Part shown: positions 56,776 to 64,000 of the stretch, piece by piece
Layout of the letters: every line of letters starts with the position of its first letter
Numbering within the stretch: the first letter of the stretch is position 1
From: Alphaproteobacteria bacterium
GTDB lineage: Bacteria > Pseudomonadota > Alphaproteobacteria > SMXS01
Direction: 5' to 3'
Assembly (NCBI GenBank): GCA_016124315.1
Contig: WGNW01000010.1
Span: 26,628-90,627, forward strand
Length of the DNA: 64,000 nt
Notes under the pieces: model-generated
The model's input: only the letters and a program-made list of their open reading frames with translations
Told to the model about the DNA's origin: nothing
Database searches by the model: none
Made by a program: the position numbers and the translations under genes

Positions 56776-57713
56776 TGGCTCGACGCCTGGTCGAAGACCT
56801 TCGGCCGCACCCGCAGGTCGACCTTGTACTGGGCGACCATCTGGTCCTCGAGCTTGCGCTGCCGTTCCCGCGCCTCGTCGGCCAGATAGTCCTGGCGCAC
56901 CTGGGCCCGAATCTCCGCAAGCGGCTGCAGGTGCTCGGTCTCCTTCTTCGTGATCATCACCAGGTGGACGCCGTAGGCGGACTCCACCGGGCCCTGCCAC
57001 TGCCCCGGCTCGGCCTTCATGGCGAACACCGCCTGGGCGAACGGACTGCCGAAATGGGCGGCCAGCGCCTCCGGCGTATCCTCGACGTAGTTCACGTTGT
57101 AGAGGAAGTGGTCGCCGTAGCGGGAGGCGTCGTCGAAGCCCACATGCTGCCGGTTGAGGGTCTCCAGCGCGGCCTTCGCCCGCTGGCGCGCCGTTTCCAG
57201 CCCGCCGCGGTCGGCGCTGAAGAACACGTGGGTCATGGTGAGCTGCGGCTGCACCATGTAGGCTTGGCGGTGCGCTTGGTAGTAGCCCTGCAGCGCGTCG
57301 TCGGACACGTTCGGCGACGGCGCGGTGGCGTTCCCGGTCACGAACTCCAGCGTCTGGATCATCCGGCGCTTGATCACGTAGTCGGACGAACCCAGACCCA
57401 GCGACTTGGCCTCCCGGTAGAGCGCTTCCTCTCGGACATAGTCGCGGACCGTGCGGGCCAGCTGGTCCGGGCCCATGGCGTCGAGGGTGGCCTCGGCATG
57501 GGCGGCGTCGAAGGTCTTGGTCCGGTACTGGATGAACTCGAGCAGCGCCGGCCTGTCCACGACGATGCGCGAATCGTCCCCGCCGCCGCCGTCCGGCGTC
57601 ACCGCCGAATAGACGGCGAACAGTGCGAGCCCTGCCGCCAGGAAGTGGGTCAGCGGGTCGGCGAGGACCCGCCGGACCGACCAGCGGCCGGAGCGCGCGT
57701 CCTCCCTGCTCAC
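56772..57713 (-). CDS. Membrane-anchored PpiC-type peptidyl-prolyl isomerase
   Basis: 313 aa. N-terminal anchor PLTHFLAAGLALFAVYSAV, a SurA/PpiD-like helical region (ALLEFIQYRTKTFDAAHAEATLDAMGPDQLARTVRDYVREEALYREAKSLGLG), then the parvulin domain (TMTHVFFSADRGG...VESAYGVHLVMITKKETEHLQPL). GTG start overlapping the DUF3604 stop (GTGA). In the track it is hidden at the end of a longer shadow frame. Likely folds an exported partner from the same operon. Confidence 0.88.
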   Translation of the reverse strand: MSREDARSGRWSVRRVLADPLTHFLAAGLALFAVYSAVTPDGGGGDDSRIVVDRPALLEFIQYRTKTFDAAHAEATLDAMGPDQLARTVRDYVREEALYREAKSLGLGSSDYVIKRRMIQTLEFVTGNATAPSPNVSDDALQGYYQAHRQAYMVQPQLTMTHVFFSADRGGLETARQRAKAALETLNRQHVGFDDASRYGDHFLYNVNYVEDTPEALAAHFGSPFAQAVFAMKAEPGQWQGPVESAYGVHLVMITKKETEHLQPLAEIRAQVRQDYLADEARERQRKLEDQMVAQYKVDLRVRPKVFDQASSQ

Positions 57714-59596
57714 GGGGTGTACCAGATGGGCGAGGTGTAGGCCCGGTCCTGGACGGTCATCGGCACCTTCTCGGGCATGTCGATCTGGTAGAACTTGGCG
57801 TCGTAGGCGGTCCAGCGGGGCTTGGGGATCTCGATCACCCTTGCGTAGTAGAACGAGCGCTGCGAGGCGTCGAAGTCGGGGTCGCTCCACACCGTCGCCA
57901 GCTGGGCGGCGCCGATGCTGTTGTCGTAGGAGGCGTTCTTGACGTCGACGGTCGAGCCCACGGGCGGCGCCTTGCCGGTCTGCGGGTCGACCTTGCGGCC
58001 GTTGGAGAGCGCCACGTCGTAGATCTTCTCGTGGGTCTTGCCGGCGGCGTCGAGCCAGCCCTTGATGATCTGGATGCGGTCCAGGTTGGCGTCCTCCGGA
58101 TCCTTGGCGGCCATCACCATGAACACCGGCGCCTTGCCCTGGGGCGCGTGCGTCAGGTCGCCGCCCATGGGCACGCCTTCCTTGTAGCCGACCTTCACGT
58201 AGTCGGGCCGGCTCACGTCGCCGGACTTGTAGTCCCAGCCGCCGAAGAAGCGCACGACGATGCGTGAGCCGGTGGTGGCGTAGACCTCGCGCCGCTTCAT
58301 GGCGGCGAACAGCGCGTCGCGGGTGTTCTCGGTCGCCCAGACCGCCGCCAGGCCCGACGCGCTCAGCTTCCAGTTGGGCGCGTATTCCAGATGCGCCATC
58401 AGCTGCTCCCAGCGGTCGGCGCTCGGCTCGGAGCCCTTGAACTTGCCGAAGAAGTTGTCCTCGGACGTGGTCGACAGCGAGGTGTGCTCGTCGGTGCTGC
58501 CGATCATGCCGAACTTGAACGGGTTGGCGCCGAGCTTGGCCTCGAAGGCCAGACCCTTCTTCAGCGCCGAGCGCGCATAGGAGCCGGGCAGCATGTCGGG
58601 CGTGGTCTTGTGGGTGCCCATGATGTTGTACTCGTCCCACCGCTCGAAGTCGGCGAACTCGTCGGTCGGCGAGAGCACCGGGTCGGTCTCGCTGTCGCCC
58701 TTGATCTGGGTGACCTCGACGATGGGCTCCCAGCGCGAACGGGTTTCCGCGTAGGCCTTGGTGAGCGGCTTGCCCATCAGGGTCTCGTCGGCGAACATCA
58801 GGCCGTTGCTGAGGTTGCTGTTGTGGGGAATGGCGATCACCTCGCCGCCGGTCTTCTGCTCGTAGCGGGAGAGGTAGCGCCACAGGTCCTCGGGATCGAT
58901 GCTGTCCTGGGCCGAGAACGGCAGCACCTTGGTCACGGTCTTCCAGCCGTCCTTGAAGATCACGCAGCGGTGCAGGTTGTTGCCGTCGAGCATCGACGTC
59001 CACTCGTAGCCGCTGAACGCGGTGAAGACGCCCGGCTCGTTGTACTGGTCGGCGGTCCGCGCCACGTCCTGCCAGACCGACTTCTGGAAGTCCTCCGGCA
59101 GCTTGTAGCGGTCGGGCGACGGCTGGTTGGGCGCCGTGCGGTCGGTGACGCTGGAGACGAACTCGCCCATCATCTCGGCCTTCTTGCCGGCGTCGATGAG
59201 CTGCTGCCAGCGCTTGCCGACCTGGGAGTCGACCAGCAGCGGATCGTGGATGTCAAAGCGGTAATAGGCGCCGATGTATTCGGCGTGGTCGGTGACCGCC
59301 AGGAAGTCGAGCGGTCGCTTGAGGCGCGCCTTGACGCCGTTGGAGGCGACCACCTCCTCGCCGCGGGCGAACCGGTAGGCGTCGGCCGGCGAGAGGTTGG
59401 TGTCGCCCATGATGTAGGCGTCGGGAGAGTTGCGCGTGTGGTGGTGCAGGTCGCCGAAATAGACGTTCTTGGGGTAGTCCTCGCCCACGCCCGGCGAATA
59501 GGGCTGCTGCTGGGCCATGACGGCGGCCGTTCCAGCCACCAGTGAAATCGCCATTGCCGAAGCGCCCACCGTCAGGCGCCGTTTCCCTTTGCTCAT
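57710..59596 (-). CDS. DUF3604 family exported protein
   Basis: 628 aa. Signal MSKGKRRLTVGASAMAISLVAGTAAVMAQ; PHP-like metal motifs VYFGDLHHHTRNSPDAYIMG, FLAVTDHAEYIGAYYRFD, IPHNSNLSNGLMF, GMIGSTDEHTS and REVYATTGSRIVVRFFGG. Periplasmic hydrolase of unknown substrate. I begin at MSKGKR (GGGAGAGACGG upstream) rather than eight residues earlier. First gene of the DUF3604-PPIase-HupE operon, all overlapping by 4 bp. Confidence 0.92.
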   Translation of the reverse strand: MSKGKRRLTVGASAMAISLVAGTAAVMAQQQPYSPGVGEDYPKNVYFGDLHHHTRNSPDAYIMGDTNLSPADAYRFARGEEVVASNGVKARLKRPLDFLAVTDHAEYIGAYYRFDIHDPLLVDSQVGKRWQQLIDAGKKAEMMGEFVSSVTDRTAPNQPSPDRYKLPEDFQKSVWQDVARTADQYNEPGVFTAFSGYEWTSMLDGNNLHRCVIFKDGWKTVTKVLPFSAQDSIDPEDLWRYLSRYEQKTGGEVIAIPHNSNLSNGLMFADETLMGKPLTKAYAETRSRWEPIVEVTQIKGDSETDPVLSPTDEFADFERWDEYNIMGTHKTTPDMLPGSYARSALKKGLAFEAKLGANPFKFGMIGSTDEHTSLSTTSEDNFFGKFKGSEPSADRWEQLMAHLEYAPNWKLSASGLAAVWATENTRDALFAAMKRREVYATTGSRIVVRFFGGWDYKSGDVSRPDYVKVGYKEGVPMGGDLTHAPQGKAPVFMVMAAKDPEDANLDRIQIIKGWLDAAGKTHEKIYDVALSNGRKVDPQTGKAPPVGSTVDVKNASYDNSIGAAQLATVWSDPDFDASQRSFYYARVIEIPKPRWTAYDAKFYQIDMPEKVPMTVQDRAYTSPIWYTP

Positions 59597-59655
59597 CTTC
59601 CGTCTCTCCCGTTTGCGCACCGAATAGGGCGCGGTCTTCCCCCTCCCCGAAAAAT

Positions 59656-59695
59656 GGAAGGCGCCCGCCGCCGCTGCCGGCGAGAGGCGCCTTCC
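59656..59695 (-). terminator. Intrinsic terminator of the TonB receptor gene
   Basis: GGAAGGCGCC-N20-GGCGCCTTCC, a 10-bp stem followed on the minus strand by ATTTTTC, about 30 bp beyond the receptor stop. It separates the receptor from the DUF3604 operon. Confidence 0.85.
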
Positions 59696-59723
59696 CAGGG
59701 GAGTTCACATCATCGTCGATCGT

Positions 59724-62093
59724 CTAGAGGTGCCAGGACAGCTCGACGCCCCAGTGCCGTGGCTCGCTCAGGCCGTAGGTGTCGAACAGCGCAGCCACCT
59801 CGGTGATGTTGTTGAGGTAGATGTCGTTGGTCAGGTTCTTGCCGTAGAACGAGATGCTGTAGCGGTCGTCGATGTCCTTGAAGGTGATGCTGGCGTCCAC
59901 CAGGTCGACCTTGCCGCGCCAGCCGCGGTCCGAGCCGCTGGTCGACACGTTCAGGTTGCTCACATGGGTGTAGTTGGCGTTGAGCACGATGGAGCCGGCA
60001 TTGCCCACGTCGAACTCATAGGTGGCGCCGAGGGTGATCTGGAACTTGGGCGCACGCTGGAACGGCGTGTTCGAAAGATCCTCGTCCACCAGGTAGTTGC
60101 CCGGCCCCGTGCCGCCCGGCGTGGTCACGTTGTTCACGGTCCCGCCACAGTCGGAGGACGGCAGCGAACTGTAGAACTCCGGACCGTTCACGTCGGCGCA
60201 GAAAGCACTGTACTTGGCGTCCAGGTAGCTGACGTTGGCATTGAGCTGCAGGCCGGTGACCGGCACGGCGGTCAGTTCGAGCTCGACACCCTTGATGCTG
60301 GCGCTGGCGGCGTTGGAGGTCACCGTCTCCTGCGGATTGGCGGCGCCGGGCAGGTAGCGGATGACCGTGCGCTGCAGATCCTTGTACTTATTCAGGAACA
60401 GCGCGAAGTTGGCCCGCAGCTTCCGGTCGAACCAGTCGCTCTTCAGGCCGACCTCGAAGCCGTCGACGATCTCGGGGTCATACGGGCCGATGGTGGTCGC
60501 CGTACCGCCGCGGCCGTTCCAGCCGCCGCTCTTGAAGCCGCGCGAGTAGGTGAAGTAGGCCAGCGCGTCGTCGGTGACCTGGTAGGAGACGCCGGCCTTG
60601 GGGCCGAAGTTGCTCCAGCTCACCGGGTCGGGCTCGATCCGCGGACCGGTGTTCGGATACGGACCGAAGGGCTCCTGGAAGAACGACTTGCGCTCCCAGC
60701 TCCAACGGCCGCCGGCGGTCAGGGTCAGGCGGTCGGTGACGTGGTAGTTGCCTTCGGCGAAGGCCGAGAAGCTGTCGTGGCCCTGCCCGGTGTCGCTGAC
60801 GATGTCACTCTCCGCCGACGCGGGCGTGAGGTGCAGCCAGGTGCGGCGGTGCAGGAAGAACTTCTGGTGGAAGTAGAACACGCCTGCCACGAAGTCGAAG
60901 TCGTCCCACGCCGTCGACGCGAAGCGCAACTCGGTCGAGTACTGGCTGTGGGGCGAGTCGCGCGACGTTGCGAACATGGGCACGTCGGTCGCGTCGATGT
61001 CCAGGTAGATGAACGAGTCCGTGTGGCGGTAGTTGGACACCGAGGTGATGACGCCCGGCCCGACGTCCCACACCAGCTCGCCGGTCAGGCCCCAGGTGGT
61101 GTTGTCGATGGCGCCGCCATGATCGAGGCTGGTGGTGACGTTGAAATCGTCCTTGGTGAACTTGCCGTTCATCGGACGCGGCGTGCCGCAGCGGCCCCAG
61201 GTGGCGCAGAGGAGCTGACTGGGCTGGGCGGCGTTGATGCCCGGCGTCGGATCGCTCTTGGTGCGGTTGTACTCGCCGATCAGGGTGAAGGTGAGGTTGT
61301 CGCTGGGCCTGAACCGGATGGTCGGGCGCACCGCGATGGTATCCTCGCGCCCCAGGTGCTTGGTCTGCTGGTCGTTGGCGCTGAGATTGGTGTAGTAGCC
61401 GTTGAAGTTGGTCGACATCATCGCGACGTGCGCGTCGACCTTGTCCTGAATGATCGGAAAATCGACCGAGGCGCGGACGTCGAGGCGGCCATACTGGCCG
61501 AAGGTCAGGCGGCCGCGCGTCTCGAAGTCGCCGGTCGGCCGGCGGGTGCGCACCTGGATGGCGCCGGCCGTGGTGTTACGACCGAACAGGGTACCCTGCG
61601 GACCGCGCAGCACCTCGATGGACTCCACGTCGAACAGGTCGACGCTCGAGTTCTCCGGCTGCGGGATGTAGACGCCGTCGATGAAGATGGCGACCGGCGG
61701 GTCGACCGTCGAATCGTTGTCAGAGTTGCCGATGCCGCGGATGAACACCGTCACCGCGTTGCTGAACGCCCCCAGCCGCGCCAGGTTCACGCTCGGCGCC
61801 GGAAACGCCATGGCGTTGAGCTGGGTGGTGTATTTGAGCGCCAGGTCCTGGCCGCTGATGGCGGTCACTGCGACCGGCGCCTTCTGCAGCGGCTCCTCGC
61901 GCTTGCGCGCGGTGGTGATGACCGTCTCCACCTGGGTGACCGGCGCGGCGCGGACCCGTGCGGGCGCGTCCCCCTCCGCGGCGTATGCCGGCACGCCGCC
62001 GGTGATCGCGGCGAGGCCGAGGCACAGCGCCGCCCCTGAAACTGAATATAATGCTTTGGACAATGGCCAAGCGTTCACGCCAACGCGTGTCAT
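59724..62093 (-). CDS. TonB-dependent receptor
   Basis: 789 aa. Start MTRVGVNAWPLSKAL with GGGAAGGG upstream; signal ends VPAYAAEGD. TonB-box-like VETVITTARKREEPLQKAPVAVTAIS, plug PSVNLARLGAFSNAVTVFIRGIGNSDNDSTVDPPVAIFIDGVYIPQ, ESIEVLRGPQGTLFGRNTTAGAIQVRTRRP and barrel with FTYSRGFKSGGWNGRGGTAT, FEVGLKSDWFDRKLRANFALFLNKYKDLQ, INVSYLDAKYSAF. Ends ISFYGKNLTNDIYLNNITEVAALF...LSWHL. Divergent from the XRE regulator across a gap holding GGAA palindromes, and terminated by a strong hairpin. Substrate probably hydrophobic or a siderophore-like compound; inference. Confidence 0.95.
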   Translation of the reverse strand: MTRVGVNAWPLSKALYSVSGAALCLGLAAITGGVPAYAAEGDAPARVRAAPVTQVETVITTARKREEPLQKAPVAVTAISGQDLALKYTTQLNAMAFPAPSVNLARLGAFSNAVTVFIRGIGNSDNDSTVDPPVAIFIDGVYIPQPENSSVDLFDVESIEVLRGPQGTLFGRNTTAGAIQVRTRRPTGDFETRGRLTFGQYGRLDVRASVDFPIIQDKVDAHVAMMSTNFNGYYTNLSANDQQTKHLGREDTIAVRPTIRFRPSDNLTFTLIGEYNRTKSDPTPGINAAQPSQLLCATWGRCGTPRPMNGKFTKDDFNVTTSLDHGGAIDNTTWGLTGELVWDVGPGVITSVSNYRHTDSFIYLDIDATDVPMFATSRDSPHSQYSTELRFASTAWDDFDFVAGVFYFHQKFFLHRRTWLHLTPASAESDIVSDTGQGHDSFSAFAEGNYHVTDRLTLTAGGRWSWERKSFFQEPFGPYPNTGPRIEPDPVSWSNFGPKAGVSYQVTDDALAYFTYSRGFKSGGWNGRGGTATTIGPYDPEIVDGFEVGLKSDWFDRKLRANFALFLNKYKDLQRTVIRYLPGAANPQETVTSNAASASIKGVELELTAVPVTGLQLNANVSYLDAKYSAFCADVNGPEFYSSLPSSDCGGTVNNVTTPGGTGPGNYLVDEDLSNTPFQRAPKFQITLGATYEFDVGNAGSIVLNANYTHVSNLNVSTSGSDRGWRGKVDLVDASITFKDIDDRYSISFYGKNLTNDIYLNNITEVAALFDTYGLSEPRHWGVELSWHL

Positions 62094-62171
62094 CGCACTA
62101 CCCTTCCCGTTGTGGCTTCCCAACGCGGCCTTTCTTGGTGGGGACCGCACATTCAATGCTGTTTTTTTCTG

Positions 62172-62181
62172 ACAGCGCTGT
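62172..62181. promoter_or_regulatory. Palindrome ACAGCGCTGT
   Basis: A 10-bp perfect dyad, 79 bp upstream of the TonB receptor start in the divergent gap. Confidence 0.3.
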
Positions 62182-62204
62182 AAACTAATTTGGTAAGAGA
62201 ATCG

Positions 62205-62220
62205 TGGAATTTATTTTCCA
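62205..62220. promoter_or_regulatory. Candidate XRE operator TGGAA-N6-TTCCA
   Basis: Perfect 5-bp inverted repeat (TGGAATTTATTTTCCA) in an AT-rich gap. Matches in sequence and spacing the dyads at 62265 and 62890. Confidence 0.55.
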
Positions 62221-62264
62221 AAAGAGATCATATTGCCAAAACAGAAAAATTTTCAGGAGATTGA

Positions 62265-62279
62265 GGGAAAAATATTCCC
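62265..62279. promoter_or_regulatory. Candidate XRE operator GGGAA-N5-TTCCC
   Basis: GGGAAAAATATTCCC, 22 bp before the XRE start codon, suitable for autorepression. Confidence 0.55.
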
Positions 62280-62301
62280 ATTTCCGTAACGAGGAGGGGC
62301 C

Positions 62302-62883
62302 ATGCCCATCAATCTTGAAAGACTTCGCGAAGCGCGCCAGATGAAAGGGCTCACCTTACAGAAAGTGGCCGCCAGGATGGGAATCAGCCCGCCCCAGGTT
62401 CAGCGGCTGGAAACCGGCGAGCGGCGGATGACCATCGACATGCTCGAAGACTATTGCGCCGCCGTGGGTTTAAGCCCGCTGACCCTGTTCAGCGGCGACG
62501 TGCACGTGCCCATCATCGGCGTCATTGACGTGCACTCCAACATCCTGCCGGTTCCCGCCGGCAGCCCCTCCTCCACCCGAGCCCCCCATATCGTGCCCGA
62601 CCCGCAACGACTCGCCGCCGTGCGCTGGGAAGCACGCACCCGGTTCGAGTTGATGACCGGGCACCTGGCGTTTTTCCTCGCTGATGTCAAAGGGGTACCG
62701 GACTACGCCTGGGGACGTCGCTGCCTTCTGCGGCGCGCCGACGGTACCCAGCGCATCGGCTGGCCGTTCCGCGAGGACGGCCAGATCCACATCAACGAGA
62801 CGACGGGCCAGGTGGAATTTAACGTTCGCCTCGAATGGGCCAGCCCGATCCTGGCGATGGTGGCGCCACAGGTTCTGGAATAG
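62302..62883 (+). CDS. XRE family regulator with C-terminal sensor domain
   Basis: 193 aa. HTH_3 domain: LERLREARQMKGLTLQKVAARMGISPPQVQRLETGERRMTIDMLEDYCAAVGLSPLTLF. The C-terminal half (VHVPIIGVIDVHSNILPVPAGS...GHLAFFLADVKGVPDYAWGRRCLLRRADGTQRIGWPF) looks like an S24/LexA-type beta fold; the Ser and Lys of a self-cleaving protease are not evident, so a sensor role is preferred. Palindromes lie upstream and just after its stop. Expected to control the divergent TonB receptor and itself. Confidence 0.87.
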   Translation: MPINLERLREARQMKGLTLQKVAARMGISPPQVQRLETGERRMTIDMLEDYCAAVGLSPLTLFSGDVHVPIIGVIDVHSNILPVPAGSPSSTRAPHIVPDPQRLAAVRWEARTRFELMTGHLAFFLADVKGVPDYAWGRRCLLRRADGTQRIGWPFREDGQIHINETTGQVEFNVRLEWASPILAMVAPQVLE

Positions 62884-62889
62884 CAATAT

Positions 62890-62906
62890 ATTTCCTATAT
62901 GGAAAT
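62890..62906. promoter_or_regulatory. Palindrome ATTTCC-N5-GGAAAT downstream of XRE gene
   Basis: A perfect 6-bp inverted repeat with TATAT centre, 7 bp after the XRE stop. Same TTCC/GGAA half-site in opposite order; could be a third site or a weak terminator. Confidence 0.4.
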
Positions 62907-63124
62907 TATTGCCAACAAAGCCGGCCGCGCGTGTAAGGACGTGTAAGGAGGGGAGTAGGCAGCCGTCAACGCCGCGGCACGCGGACGTGCACGGCATAAC
63001 GGGAAGCACGTGCCAGTAGCACGCGCGGCGCGGTGGCCTGACGCCGAATGATCGGACGGACGGCAGTCCGGTTCGCTCACGGAGGGCCCTGGGGCGCGGT
63101 CGATGGCGCCGCGCCCGGGCGAGT

Positions 63125-64000
63125 TCAGGCCTTCAGGTACTTGTCGAGGGTCAGGTGGACCTGGCGGATGCGGGCCTCCTGGTAGTTGGCCAGGGATTCG
63201 GCACGCTTGCCCGACGCCTTGAAGCCGCGCTGCTGGCGCTCCAGGTTCGAGGTGTCCTCCTCGTAGACGCCGGCCAGGCCGGGGTCCATGTTGGGCACCC
63301 TGTCGTAGGTCTCGTGCACGTCGAGCTTCACGACGCGGGGCGGCTCCGGATGCTCCTCGCCGTCCTTCAGCGGCCGCAGGAACAGCAGGTCGAACCAGCA
63401 GGTGTCGACGTCGTTCCCCGCCGGCCGGAACCGGTAGATCATCGGCAGCGTGATGCCGGGGAAGATGAACATGTTGGGGAACAGGAAGTACTCGATGGAA
63501 TCGAGCATCTCGCTCTCCGAGAACCGGCTCATGTCCACGTCGTACTTGGGCTGCAGCCGGTCGCGGTTCTTCTGCGCCATCATGATGCGCTCGGCCATGG
63601 CGTCGGCGATGTCCTCCTCGGTCTCCGGTTCCGGCCAGGTCGGCGTCGGATAGCCGATGGTGTGGATGAACCGGGTGACGTTCTCGCCGAAGATGTCGTA
63701 CTGGGCGTTGGTGCAGGCGTTGCCGACCGTGTTGCCCGCCATGTGAGTCTCGCGCACGTGATAGGCCTCGAGGAACGCCTCCATGCCGGCCTTCCAGTTG
63801 CACGGCAGGGTGCGGCGCAGATGCACCTCGATGTAGCGCCGGTCGAGCGGGAAGAAGTGCTTGAAGTGCTCGGGCAGCACCTCGAGATGCTCCTCCAGCG
63901 GCCTGGCGTCGCGGTCCATGTTGATGAACACGAAGCCGCCCCACAGGCCCACCTTCGCCTCCGGCAGGCACAGCTTCTCCTTGTCCAGATGCGGGAAGTC
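63125..64000 (-). CDS. Rieske non-heme iron oxygenase alpha subunit, N-terminus outside window
   Basis: C-terminal 291 codons of a ring-hydroxylating-type oxygenase running in from the right edge; the track's start at 63952 is an internal GTG. The mononuclear iron site is in NWKAGMEAFLEAYHVRETHMAGN (Glu, His, His); further conserved DSIEYFLFPNMFIFPGITLPMIYRFRP, TCWFDLLFLRPL and the tail YQEARIRQVHLTLDKYL. The Rieske Cys/His lie beyond 64000. Its upstream side faces away from the XRE gene. Third alpha subunit of the window with no visible electron-transfer partner. Confidence 0.9.
   Translation of the reverse strand, partial: DFPHLDKEKLCLPEAKVGLWGGFVFINMDRDARPLEEHLEVLPEHFKHFFPLDRRYIEVHLRRTLPCNWKAGMEAFLEAYHVRETHMAGNTVGNACTNAQYDIFGENVTRFIHTIGYPTPTWPEPETEEDIADAMAERIMMAQKNRDRLQPKYDVDMSRFSESEMLDSIEYFLFPNMFIFPGITLPMIYRFRPAGNDVDTCWFDLLFLRPLKDGEEHPEPPRVVKLDVHETYDRVPNMDPGLAGVYEEDTSNLERQQRGFKASGKRAESLANYQEARIRQVHLTLDKYLKA

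Noticed and set aside
59730-62039. 769-aa plus-strand ORF
   Set aside because: Antisense of the TonB receptor, no motifs.

Overview
The window is high-GC DNA from an alphaproteobacterium. This is inferred from the housekeeping blocks grpE-hrcA / rph-rdgB-hemW and an LpoA-like lipoprotein divergent from rsmI-yraN-gshB, together with TonB-dependent receptors, many CoA-ester and Rieske enzymes, and genome-wide palindromic repeats of the CTGGATTGC...GCAATGACG type. No rRNA, CRISPR array or replication origin was seen, and genus cannot be fixed from the sequence alone.

Layout. 1-15 kb is a catabolic accessory region: a partial TonB receptor, a SnoaL/NTF2-like protein, a nitroreductase, a CaiB/BaiF CoA-transferase, a TetR + Rieske oxygenase operon, an AidB-type acyl-CoA dehydrogenase with two MaoC-fold dehydratases, a MarR-controlled flavoprotein, a BNR-propeller/ubiquitin-fold pair and a second Rieske oxygenase. 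15-22 kb holds an alpha/beta hydrolase, two double-EthD paralogues separated by repeats, an AT-rich P-loop NTPase that looks foreign, an enoyl-CoA hydratase and a GIY-YIG protein. 22-37 kb is core genome (grpE, hrcA, rph, rdgB, hemW, rsmI, yraN, gshB), interrupted by a stand-alone A-T-TE synthetase, a HEAT-repeat membrane protein and a few small enzymes.

37.6-44.0 kb is the most striking part. The comM/yifB gene is split by a 6.4-kb IS1595-family transposon with near-perfect 28-bp terminal inverted repeats and an 8-bp target duplication (GAGTTCCC). Removing it restores a 504-codon comM. Its cargo includes a winged-helix-like protein, a KilA-N protein, a DUF6471 protein, a two-TM membrane protein and a 71-aa protein. 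A second element (2.5 kb, IS1-type transposase, 15-bp inverted repeats, its own 8-bp duplication CTCTACTA) sits inside it and carries a tRNA-like gene, a block of RNA-like hairpins and a DNA-binding-like cargo protein.

44.6-64 kb returns to accessory metabolism: a PPOX flavoprotein, DUF2252, three SDRs, a secreted peroxiredoxin, a DDN-type protein, an Old-Yellow-Enzyme/FAD reductase and a cytochrome-c/PQQ quinoprotein. A minus-strand DUF3604 - peptidyl-prolyl isomerase - HupE/UreJ operon follows; its own TonB receptor is reduced to a frameshifted C-terminal scrap. The window ends with a complete TonB receptor, a divergent XRE regulator flanked by GGAA/TTCC palindromes, and a third, partial Rieske oxygenase. 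Overall the region suggests uptake and CoA-dependent breakdown of hydrophobic or aromatic/terpenoid substrates, with receptor and regulator modules exchanged around core genes.
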